NCBI GenBank assembly: GCA_003024985.2
Contig: PXIH01S0076547.1
Direction: 5' to 3' (one strand)
Source of the DNA: Euperipatoides rowelli
Taxonomy: Eukaryota; Onychophora; Udeonychophora; Euonychophora; Peripatopsidae
DNA: 12,431 nt
Positions within the stretch are counted from its first letter, which is position 1; every line of letters begins with the position of its first letter. Positions 1 to 8,349 of the stretch are shown in pieces. Below the pieces are notes generated by a model. The model was not told the DNA's origin. It did not search any database and saw only the letters and a program-made list of their open reading frames with translations. Position numbers and translations under genes: made by a program.

Positions 1-1496
1 ATTTCGGACATTTCAATGTTCCTTTTTTCTATAACCATTAAAGCTATCAATGTGAATTTTTTATATGTTGTTAATACATGTTAGGTAAACACTTTTAACA
101 CAGGGATTTTCATATATTCAATTTAATACAATATATGTATAGTAGAAAAATCAAACAGTTAAAAAATTACCTTAAATTTTAACACATTAATTCTCAGCTT
201 TCCATTAAGTTATATGATTTTTACTGTGTTAAAGTGTGTAAAATAACAAAAAGAACTGACAAATAAATGAATCTTCTATCTTTAATACTTTCATAGAAAA
301 GGTACATTTTGTAATGAAGTAAATTTCCAGGAAATGCATTTTATAATACCACATTTTTCCAGAAGTTATTCCTTTGCCAAAAGCACAAAGACAGTATTTT
401 AAAAAATTATTAAAAATATTTCCAATTTAGCAACTTACTGTATATGCACTATATACCATTTTGACCAGAAAATTCANAATAATAATAATTATTAAAAAAT
501 GTATTTTTTTTTTCAAATTTTGAGGTAGCCATCCCCCTTAAAGGTTGTATAACCTTCAGAATGATTAACATTATTTGCTATTGCTAATTTTGTTAAGTCT
601 ATCAAAGGATGACACACTCACAAGCTTATCAACTACATTGTTTAGTCCTTCCTTCAGACTCTTTTTCAAGTAGTGGCATTTTCTTTTTATACATTTCTAC
701 TGGAAATCTATTGGATATGTGATAGTCCTTCGAGTCTTTGACTTGAGTTTAGGCTAATGATTAATTTTTATATGGGCAGCTGTCAATTGCGGTTATTTTT
801 CTGCTTTTGTAATGGAAGCATTGTATCGTATCGGTCAGTAAGATGTTTTCTGATCACAATAGATACAAATAAAATCACGATTTTGCTAGGCTAGCTTTTA
901 TATTTTGATTATAATTTTTCATGAAATCAAAGTGTTCATTGTACGAGTCACAAATTGGTAGCCTAACATGATGAACCCCTCCATATTATTTATTTAAAAA
1001 AAAAAAAAAAAAAAAACTATGAGATGTTACATTTTCCAAGAAACTTTGAGTGCTTTTTCTTACAAATGTGGCGTTAGCATTTTTTTTTTTTTTTTAATTT
1101 TTTGAATGAACTGTGTACTTTCCTAATGTTTAGTTTGCAATTTAGCGCTTACAACTTGGCTAGTGATGCTAGTCATGCTGTCATATGACTGTGGAATAGA
1201 ATAGAGTAGACAAAACAATGACCAATACACGAGTAACATAACGTAACATCTGCATTTTCAATCTCGCCGTGTAGCGATATTATGATAACGAGAGTTTACC
1301 AACAAAGTCATTTGAAAAGCATCTATAAGGATGAAATGCTATATAACTGATAACTGCAATATCGCAAAAGATAGTAGTTTAATTGTTGCCATTAATGCCA
1401 TAATAATGGCAGGCTAGTAAGGACAAATTTATTTATTTTGATAACGTTTATTTGATTTTATAAGTTTCTTTTTTTTTTTTGACTGCAAGTTTTTAA
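1..1496. other. AT-rich non-coding DNA
   Basis: No open frame with convincing codon content and no RNA gene is visible on either strand. The stretch holds an A21 run (996-1016), a T16 run (1080-1095), single TACTGTA words such as 436-442, and a short stem AAGGTT/AACCTT around 541-556. It also holds a GCCATTA...TAATGGC stem near 1389-1411. A single unresolved base (N) lies at 477. The segment 1100-1400 has a more balanced base composition and some CpG, but no recognisable promoter or exon. It could be intergenic or intronic. Confidence 0.6.
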
Positions 1497-1582
1497 GCGT
1501 ATTGGCAGCGCAGCTACGCCCTCCTTGAGGATTGCCCCCAGGGCGGCCACGACTGTATCACCCTAGTTACGGCATGGGTTTA
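1497..1582. other. GC-rich island, possible transposon-end debris
   Basis: About 85 bp that is clearly richer in G and C than its surroundings, with CGCCCT and AGGGCG able to pair across roughly 18 bases. It contains GCAGCTACGCCCTC and, some 50 bp further on, CTAGTTACGGCATG. Both resemble, in the same orientation, the right terminus of the miniature element at 2344-2657 (CTAGCTACGGCTCTG). No matching left terminus was found upstream, so this may be remains of one or two truncated insertions. There is no tRNA A or B box and no open frame of note. Confidence 0.3.
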
Positions 1583-2343
1583 AGTAGTTAAATTTATAGT
1601 TATATAAGGTTTTGTTCCGATAGATTTATTTTAAGCCAAATTTACTTAATATTTAAAAAAAAAGGAATAATAATAAATTATGATTTGCTAATTTACCAGA
1701 TGGAAGGCTGCTTGATATACAGTATCACGCCAAAAAAGTCAAGTATTTTATTTAAAAAATACAAAATATTATTAAACTAAATAATAGTAGTGACATATTA
1801 TTTATAGAGCACTCAATATTCAATGAAATCGCATAAAAGTGCAGTTTTGCATTATTCCAAAAATACAGTATTTGAAAATGAAATAAAGTTAATATTCAAT
1901 TTTATGTTTTTACAATATTTAAAAATGCAAAATTAAATAATTCAATTTAGTATTTCAATATTTAGAAATGTGATTAAATAAAATTCACACATTAGTGGAA
2001 TAGTCTTTGAGTGTAATAAAAGTGGGATAATGATCCAATTTTATATGATTTCAATAGTGTTTAATTAAAAAGTTAACCAAGTTATATACCAACCCAACTT
2101 TATAAATGAGTAAATACAATAATGGTAATAAATATAAACGATTATATATGAATTATGTTTAAATTTAAATGCTTTCTATTGTTAATTTGAATATAAGCTA
2201 CTGTATATACTGTAGGCTAAGCCTGATCTGAAATGTAATTAGCACTTGCTGTTTTTTGTTTAAATAGATCAAAATTAAATCTTTAAATGTTTTATAAAAT
2301 TCAGGTATAATTACGGAAATTGCAGTTATTGGGATTCTAAATA
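1583..2343. other. AT-rich non-coding DNA
   Basis: Very AT-rich sequence with repeated short words (ATTTAAAAA, AATATT). A TACAGTA lies at 1718-1724 and two TACTGTA words at 2199-2205 and 2208-2214. No gene, RNA or transposon end could be supported. Confidence 0.55.
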
Positions 2344-2657
2344 CAGGGGCCTAGCTATCACCATCTTTGGCTGAAAGGCCGAAAATTGGAAAATTTTGTG
2401 TTGGCACTTGGGTTTTAATCCAAATGAAGGAGAAAGAAAAACTGTTGGTAATTAAAAAAAAATTATACTGGATTGGAATTTTTAAAATAATGACTTGGAA
2501 AATTTTACATTTTGACATCTAAAATTGATCTGAATATAATATGCAAAGACCCGGTCATCCAGCAGCTGTTTAATAGTTGTGGCTGGTAATTTGAGGGGTC
2601 AAGAGTTGAGAAATTTCTCCCCCCCCCCCCCCATAAAATTCTCTAGCTACGGCTCTG
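2344..2657. mobile_element. Miniature inverted-repeat transposon, hAT-like ends
   Basis: A 314-bp non-autonomous DNA transposon. The left end reads CAGGGGCCTAGCTATC; the right end, read from the other strand, is CAGAGCCGTAGCTAGA. The two agree at 11 of the first 14 positions. The element is flanked by AATA at 2340-2343 and AATA at 2658-2661, a perfect 4-bp candidate target duplication. An 8-bp comparison matches at only 5 of 8 positions. The CAGGG/CAGAG start and TAGCTA core resemble hAT-type miniature elements common in animal genomes, whose target duplications are normally 8 bp, so the superfamily is uncertain. A C14 run (2619-2632) lies just inside the right end. There is no coding capacity, so any transposase would have to be supplied elsewhere. 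Confidence 0.65.
2619..2632 (+). repeat. C14 homopolymer
   Basis: Fourteen consecutive C bases, unique in this AT-rich window and inside the right part of the miniature transposon. The length is prone to sequencing or replication slippage. Confidence 0.9.
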
Positions 2658-3231
2658 AATAACTATGAATCATAACTGTCACCTACTCTAAAATATATAT
2701 ACCGTACAATATATATTTTACAGTAGATATATTTTAATATTTTTATGTCAAAAATTATTAAACAAGACTATATTTTTACCTGTGGCTAAATATTGCAATG
2801 TTTGGAAGAAAAAAAAAAACTGTTCGCTAGATTGAATTACTTTATTTATCTAGATAAATGCTATATTCTTATTTTCTGCACAAATTTTCCCAACTGAGTT
2901 AAAATCGACGCTCTACACATGTACTGCAAAATTATAATTTTTCAATTCAAGTAGTATTTATCATGGACACCTAACCAAAATCTTTGTTTTTTTTCTCTTC
3001 CCATTTTAATATAATAGTCGACAATTGCCAAATAACGTTTACTGCGAGTCAACATTTTAATACCAACTTTCATATAGCATGTGTGCATAGTAGAGAGTAG
3101 TGTCATATACTGTCCAGCAGTATAAATTAATAGACGATCTTGAAACCAAAATTACCAAATTTTGCTCTACATGTGCATATCTCAGAGATTAATCCTGACA
3201 GAAATGAATCAAATCTTATGTATGTACTTAC
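2658..3231. other. AT-rich non-coding DNA with a TA stem-loop
   Basis: A perfect 12-bp inverted repeat (2689-2700 with 2709-2720) encloses an 8-base loop and is made mostly of AT steps. The remainder is AT-rich with no supported gene. A plus-strand reading frame that crosses 3162-3368 is treated as spurious. Confidence 0.5.
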
Positions 3232-3298
3232 CTGTAAATATTAAAGTTAAAAGTGGACAAAATGAGAAGATTTTGTTTCTATCAGTGAAGGTAATTGT
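3232..3298 (-). other. Possible internal exon, minus strand (weak)
   Basis: On the minus strand a 67-bp segment lies between two good splice signals. The acceptor is a pyrimidine-rich tract ending CTTCCTACAG. The donor reads ACAG|GTAAGT and matches the consensus exactly. Only one of three frames is open; it begins TITFTDRNKIFSF and ends with one base of a split codon. The translation is not recognised. It lies about 5 kb downstream of the terminal exon at 8243-8325 on the same strand, so it would belong to a separate gene or an alternative or non-coding transcript. Chance pairing of splice-like signals is a real possibility. The opposite strand has a competing donor-like GTGAAG|GTAATT in the same place. 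Confidence 0.25.
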
Positions 3299-4721
3299 CT
3301 GTAGGAAGAGGAAACTTGTTTCCATCATGATAAGGGTTAAAAGGTGTATTTTAGTAATAAAGAATTAAACAGAAAACAAAAAAAAATTGCCTTTAAATTC
3401 TTTTAATAAGTGCAGTTGGATACAATTTTGATGCAGCAATGAACTTCACCAAATACAAAATTAAATATTTGACAGCTAGAGAAATTACCCAAGCTGTGGT
3501 GAAGCATTATGACACTGCACTGAATAATCATAAGCTAAATTGACAAGGCAAAAAAAAAAAAAAACCTTTTGGGAGAAGGAAAAAAAAACTAACAATGGTA
3601 ATCAGAAGAGAAATTTTAGAAATGAGAACCCAAAATTAATATATCCAATTTCACTATGTTGTATTTAGGAAAGGAAACAGGAAAAGGTGTTGTTGAGCAG
3701 GTTGATAAATTGCATATTGTAGAAATTGTTAAATAGGAACATCGGTGCTACCAGCACACCAAAGCGACAATAACAGAACAATTAAGAATCTATTAATTGT
3801 CATATGAAATTACAGCAGGCTTTTAGATATAAAATACTAAAATATTTTCTTCTGATTACTAAATTATATAATAAAACTACTTTTAGAATAGTTACAAGTT
3901 TTTGGTGCGATTATCTACAGCACCAGTGTTGTCATTTTTCTAAAGAATAGTATCTATGTAATATTGCAGAGTAATGATGATCAACTTTTAAAGAACAAAT
4001 AATAATAATAAACACAAGGGATAAATCAGATCTGTGGCAAGAACAAATTCTACAAAAGTATTAGAGCAGGTTAAAAAATATGAAATTGATCATCTTTAGT
4101 TGCAATAAGACATTTAAATATAACAAATGATAATTTTTATAAAAATACTTTAAAAAAAAAGAGGCTAGAGCATCAACAGAGCTCTATAACAGAAAAGGTC
4201 ATGTGCATTCATAGGACTACACTGAATGCAAAAGCAAAAACATATAAGTGTGTAACCAAAAATGTTTAAGATTGAAAAAAAATGAACAAAATAACAAAAA
4301 TTGAAAAAAAGACCTTTAGCTACACACTTATTTTCTCTTGATGTGCTCTCCAATGGATTTCTATTTTTTTTTTTACAAAGAACAGATTTACTGCAATAAC
4401 AATTTTGCTTTATTTTCATAAAAAAAAAAGTCCTAAATCTGGATTAAATTTTCAATAAATGGTTTTCTTTCTTTAAAAAGAGTTAATTTTTTTTTAAAGT
4501 ATCAATAAATTCAGTCCATTTTTGCTCAACTTCAAACTTGAAGTAAATGATTTCCATTGTGTTGTTTATATAACAAATTATCTTTAACAGTTTATACAGT
4601 AATGATGACTTTCAAATGATGAAAATCATATTAATAATAAGAATTCTCCTCAAATTTATATTTAATATCTTTGTAATTTGTTAGGTATTGATAAAATTAA
4701 TATGGAAACTGACTGTTCTTG
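3299..4721. other. AT-rich non-coding DNA with short coding-like fragments
   Basis: Mostly A-rich sequence, including A15 at 3550-3564. Two short plus-strand stretches look somewhat protein-like. One is 3397-3543, with residues such as LTAREITQAVVKHYD before a TGA. The other is 3668-3736, with GKETGKGVVEQVDKLHIVE before TAG; it is preceded by an acceptor-like TGTTGTATTTAG. Their phases do not join through any splice donor I can see, so no gene is called. The local GGTGC/GCACC hairpins near 3747 and 3903 are too short to interpret. Confidence 0.4.
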
Positions 4722-4747
4722 AAAAAAAAAATTTTTTTTTTAAAAAA
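4722..4747. repeat. A10-T10-A6 palindromic tract
   Basis: A10 (4722-4731) is followed directly by T10 (4732-4741), giving a perfect 20-bp palindrome, then A6. Such tracts are rigid, exclude nucleosomes and can form hairpins. No functional role can be assigned. Confidence 0.85.
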
Positions 4748-4835
4748 GAAAAATTTTAAGGAGAAACTTATTTTACAAAATTAATTATTCTGTTTGAATA
4801 AAATTTACAAAAGAAAAAAAAAATTTCAATATGAA

Positions 4836-5332
4836 TACCATATACTGTACTTAAAGTATGTATTTATATACTGCATACAGTATATAAATTTATACTATAA
4901 ACAATATAAAGTATATATACAGTATAAACATATACAGTAGGTATTAAGAATATACAGTACATTGTATATATAAACAAAGTATATTCAATGCATATTAATA
5001 TACTGCATGTACTGTATATATGCAAATACAGTAGATGCAATACATTAATATGGACCGTATATACTGTACAATATATACTGTATATAATGTAGATACAGTA
5101 CATATACTATATTACATAGTTTAGTTACATACATAATATATAGTATATACTGTGCATATTTATATACTGGTACTATATATGTTAAGTATACTTGGTACTG
5201 TTCATAAACAATATACATTGTACACATTTAAATACTGTGTGCATATACTGTCCAGTAATTTATATAGAATTTGCATACATATGNCCTATATAACATTTTA
5301 TACATAAATTATATACTGTAATATATTAAAAT
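4836..5332. repeat. TACTGTA/TACAGTA-rich tract
   Basis: About 500 bp built from TATA steps interrupted by CTG or CAG. By eye there are about eleven exact TACTGTA or TACAGTA words in both orientations, spaced irregularly from a few bases to about 200. Units such as ATATACTGTATAT are self-complementary, so cruciforms are possible. Minus-strand reading frames across it encode only repetitive Tyr, Ile, Cys and Val and are translations of the repeat, not genes. It is not a clean microsatellite because period and orientation vary. An N is present at 5284. Confidence 0.75.
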
Positions 5333-6729
5333 GTTTAATAAGTGGAAGTTAAAATAGTCAAAATAAAATATTGATGCAACAATTAAACTTTTCTTATGTT
5401 TTATGCAAGCAACAAGGCCATATCTTAGATGTTCAAGATGCACATATATTTTTAAAAAATCTATAGTAATATCTTACATTAAAGATGGTTTAAAATAATT
5501 AGGAAGATAACTTTTTATACAAAATCCTGAACTTTATTTTTTTAATATATATATATATACTGTATATAGGCCAAATCACATTTTAACATAGTATGGTTAT
5601 ACAAAAATGCGTAATATAAAAAATGCAATCAAAAATCTCACTCCGAAAAAGTTTCAATTTTTTTATTATTGTCATCACACAATATGGGTAAATCGGTCTT
5701 TTGCTATGACCATTCTCACTCATATTATATACTAATGTACTTTTAAAAAAATTAAAACTCTTTCATTCCTTTTTACATTCTAACACAAATTATTGAGGAA
5801 AACATTTAAAAAAAAAAAAAAAAATATTAAAAATAAAGTAAAAATTTGGCACAAAGTTTTAGACTGCCAGAAATAAAACATCCTGAAACAATTACAACAC
5901 TAACACAAATTCATTTCAATGATGTTTATTATTAATGTATGCAAGAAAATTTGCAACTTGGAAGATATTTACAAACTTACTGATTGCACAAAATAAAAAA
6001 AATAAATAAAATCATAAATAAGAAAACAGGGTTACTTAAAGATTGCATTTTTTTCTCTTGATGTAGGTTTTGTTTCAAGAAAAAGCAAAATCAAATGTGT
6101 TTTAAAAAAAAAATATATAGAATGATTTACAAATAAACTTCTTAATCAAAACTTTCTTGATCATTGTAAACAATATTATGGAATTAATCCAATAGAAATT
6201 TGTGATATAATGTAATCCAAAGAAAAATATATATTTGAACTACATAAAAGGAAGGAAGATAGGGGACATTGAGCTGTATTGGCAATTTTTTGTTCACCAA
6301 TTCTCTTTCTACGTTAACTGAAGAAAACAAACTTGAATGTAGAATGAAGTCCATTTTACAACAATGCTATTAAATTTAACACACAAGTCTTTCAATATAA
6401 AGAAACATTCATAGAAAAGCTTTTATAAAGATTGCAGAAACATTTCTAAGCACAAAAATATTTAATACTTGTAACTTATTTTAAAATTTAATTTACTGTA
6501 TATTTCTTTAACTGAAAGATGATGACTAGGTGTTTTTGTTTTCGTTTTGTTTAAAAAAAAAATGGAAACATTAATAGATTTACCAGTCTATAATAAACTG
6601 GCCCAAACTCTAATAAATACACTTTAAAAACAGCACAAAAAAATGTATTGTCATGTCGTTTGCAGTGACAATGGCAAATGTACAATAGCATGACAAAGAT
6701 TTGTAGGCAACAGAACTGAGAAATTATTA
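5333..6729. other. AT-rich non-coding DNA
   Basis: No gene seen on either strand. The stretch contains an alternating AT run (5545-5559) that leads straight into TACTGTATATAGG, plus A-rich stretches near 5807-5825 and 6103-6112. If the minus-strand transcript ending at 8243 uses a distal polyadenylation site, this could be part of a very long 3' UTR. The sequence alone does not decide that. Confidence 0.45.
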
Positions 6730-6815
6730 AAAAAATATTGTATATACTGTATATACAGTATATATACTGTATATACACTGTATATACAATATACATTATA
6801 CTAAATACTGTATAT
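6730..6815. repeat. TGTATATAC palindrome cluster
   Basis: A compact version of the TACTGTA tract. Positions 6748-6777 form a perfect 30-bp palindrome centred between 6762 and 6763, overlapping a second perfect 24-bp palindrome starting at 6741. The cluster holds several TGTATATA words on both strands. It could extrude a cruciform as DNA or, if transcribed, form a stable hairpin. Confidence 0.8.
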
Positions 6816-7347
6816 TGTAGAAATAATAGAATATTAATTTCCAACAATATGAAGGAAGATAGTACAAAAAGTGTGCAATTGAAATAGTTGACTTCTTTAA
6901 AATATGAAGATTTTTTAATATTTTTTTTTTTTTAGTCTTTCATTTCATTCGTTCAATGAACTACTGTAGTTGTCTAAAAGTTATAACAATTTTAACAAGT
7001 AGTCGTGAATATTCCAATTATTGATATAACTATGAATGAAAATTAATGGTTAATCAAATATAAAATATTACCCGTCGGGGCGATGATTTTTTTTTTTTAA
7101 ATTCATCTGCCTAGCTAACTTTTTTTTTTGTGAAAAAAAAAAAAAAAAAAAAAGCCGTCACAGAAAAATATAGTGATAGAATTATAAACATAGTACTGGC
7201 TAGTTATAATATATAACATTCTAATTTATTTTGTAGCATGGCAGTAGTTACTATTTCATAATAATTAGTAATTTTAAATAACCAAGGCAGGGGTGGGAGA
7301 GCCTTATAAATTAAACTAGTAAGGATATGATTTAATATTCTATTAAA
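6816..7347. other. AT-rich non-coding DNA with homopolymer pair
   Basis: T10 (7120-7129), GTG, then A21 (7133-7153) form a near-perfect hairpin with a three-base loop. A small GC-rich spot, CCCGTCGGGGCGATGA, lies at 7072-7087, and GCCTAGCTAAC lies near 7109-7119. These may be transposon debris, but paired ends were not found. No gene. Confidence 0.45.
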
Positions 7348-7387
7348 TGATCAGCTATTAAGGTTTTATTTTATTAAAAGCTGATCA
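7348..7387. other. 14-bp stem-loop
   Basis: TGATCAGCTATTAA (7348-7361) and TTAAAAGCTGATCA (7374-7387) are inverted copies with one mismatch around a 12-base loop. It is the most specific hairpin in the stretch because it is not a simple TA repeat. It lies downstream of the minus-strand stop codon and could sit in the 3' UTR if that extends past the proximal polyadenylation signal. It could equally be a leftover of a small inverted-repeat element. Confidence 0.55.
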
Positions 7388-7582
7388 AATAAATTTAAGG
7401 CTTAAAAATTCAAGCCCATTTCAAAATAAAACAACAAAAAAATGTGTTGGTACATCTATATTATGAAATGTACATAGTTTTTTTTTTTAGTTTTTTTTTT
7501 AAATGACAGAGAGCAAGAAAAATAAACACATTCTTAACCACACTACACAACATACCCATAAAAGTCAGATGTCTAACAAAGA

Positions 7583-7602
7583 TTTTTTTTTTTTTTTTTT
7601 TT
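7583..7602 (+). repeat. T20 homopolymer
   Basis: Twenty consecutive T on the plus strand (A20 on the minus strand), just downstream of the candidate polyadenylation hexamer of the minus-strand gene. In cDNA work it could cause internal oligo-dT priming. Confidence 0.85.
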
Positions 7603-7628
7603 AATAGTTTAAACCCCTTTTTTTTAAA

Positions 7629-7634
7629 TTTATT
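7629..7634 (-). promoter_or_regulatory. Candidate poly(A) signal AATAAA
   Basis: TTTATT on the plus strand reads AATAAA on the minus strand. It is the first canonical hexamer found downstream of the stop codon at 8243, about 610 bases away. Cleavage would be expected some 10-30 bases further left, near 7600-7620. In such AT-rich DNA the hexamer occurs often by chance, and further copies lie to the left. Confidence 0.35.
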
Positions 7635-7739
7635 TTGTAAAATATGTAATAAGATAGGCTACAATTTTATATTTGCTTGCAATTTTTTTTCTTTTTTTGG
7701 TTTGCGCCTATCTTTACAAGGGGTTTGTCGAGAAATATT

Positions 7740-7747
7740 TATATACA
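7740..7747 (-). promoter_or_regulatory. Pumilio-type element UGUAUAUA
   Basis: The minus strand reads TGTATATA, the consensus for Pumilio/PUF proteins (UGUANAUA), in the inferred 3' UTR about 500 bases after the stop. One 8-mer in AT-rich DNA is weak evidence on its own. Confidence 0.25.
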
Positions 7748-7891
7748 ACAGAAAGGTTTAGTATGGAGTTTCACCACACTCATTAAATATGACAAGAAAG
7801 CCAGCGATGTAATCAAGTTACAATCACACGATAAATATTATTTGCAAGCATAAAAGTATAAACAAAACAAAAAAATAAAATAAACAAGAGC

Positions 7892-7910
7892 GTGCACGGA
7901 AAATGTGCAC
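7892..7910. other. GTGCAC direct/inverted pair
   Basis: GTGCAC at 7892-7897 and again at 7905-7910. Each is self-complementary, so they can pair with each other across a 7-base loop. This is a short stem in the inferred 3' UTR of unknown significance. Confidence 0.4.
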
Positions 7911-8242
7911 TGAAATCACTTCAAAATATTAAAGTTACTGTAATGCAACTTATACAGAGAAATAGAACAAATCAAAGCATATAATTATTAAAAATACAAC
8001 AAATAATTCTATACTGTATAGTTAACATTTGTAATGCTCATTTAGTGAAAAAGAGCAACACAACTATTACTCTTTTAACACAAGATTATTTGCATAAATC
8101 CTTGATCTGCTAAGTTACAGCAACAACTACAAATACTTTTGTTTTAAAATAGATGGCTGAGCATTACATAAAAAGGAGAGGAGAGAGGATACAAAAACAA
8201 AGAAGCAGTAGATTCCACCATCTTGAAGATACCAGATGTCGT

Positions 8243-8325
8243 TCAATAGGCCTGAGGAGGCTCCACTTGCATGGGAGGCTGTCCATTCATCACAGCACCA
8301 CCATTGTCACCAATCTCTGGAGACA
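8243..8325 (-). CDS. Terminal coding exon of an unidentified protein
   Basis: Read on the minus strand, this 83-bp exon starts with the last two bases (TG) of a split codon. It continues for 26 codons, beginning SPEIGDNGG and ending MNGQPPMQVEPPQAY, to TGA at 8243-8245. The acceptor AG occupies 8326-8327 and is preceded by a T-rich tract and a branch-site match, which fixes the frame. Codon use is more GC-rich and balanced than the AT-rich surroundings, as expected for real coding DNA. The encoded tail is rich in Pro, Gln, Gly and acidic residues and looks disordered, without membrane segments or a known domain. I do not recognise the family; transcription regulators, RNA-binding proteins and signalling proteins often carry such tails, but this is no assignment. 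Upstream exons were not found within the 4.1 kb to the right, so most of the gene lies beyond the window. Confidence 0.75.
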
Positions 8326-8349
8326 CTAAATAAAATAAAGATATTAGTA
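8326..8349 (-). promoter_or_regulatory. 3' splice site and branch point
   Basis: On the minus strand the order is TACTAAT (8343-8349), a T-rich stretch CTTTATTTTATTT, then AG (8326-8327). The likely branch adenosine is about 18 bases from the AG, a normal distance. TACTAAT is close to the strong branch consensus TACTAAC. This supports the exon start at 8325. Confidence 0.7.

Larger units (their letters stand above)
7610..8242 (-). other. 3' untranslated region of the minus-strand gene
   Basis: Sequence following the TGA at 8243-8245 with no further open frame in any phase. The left boundary is set by the candidate AATAAA at 7629-7634 and is uncertain; the true UTR could be several kilobases longer. 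Within it are a Pumilio-type word (7740-7747), a GTGCAC/GTGCAC pair (7892-7910) and a TACTGTA at 8012-8018. The part nearest the stop is pyrimidine-rich on the sense strand (CCTCTCTCCTCTCC). Confidence 0.5.

Noticed and set aside
1497-1582. tRNA or SINE promoter in the GC-rich island
   Set aside because: No A box or B box spacing and no cloverleaf pairing could be built.
3162-3368. 68-codon plus-strand open frame
   Set aside because: AT-driven composition, no recognisable domain, and it overlaps better minus-strand splice signals.
4165-4419. 84-codon minus-strand open frame
   Set aside because: Phe/Cys/Lys-rich translation of A- and T-runs without splice or domain support; typical chance frame in AT-rich DNA.
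4864-5227. Minus-strand open frames of 79 and 60 codons rich in Tyr, Ile and Cys
   Set aside because: They are translations of the TACTGTA repeat tract; the composition follows directly from the TATA/CTG repeat and the frames overlap each other.
4836-5332. CRISPR-like array
   Set aside because: No constant repeat length or spacer structure; the words are short, palindromic and irregularly spaced in a eukaryotic context.
6551-6847. 98-codon minus-strand open frame
   Set aside because: Its first half is again the TGTATATAC palindrome cluster and the rest is Phe/Leu/Cys-rich AT translation. No start context, splice signal or domain supports it.
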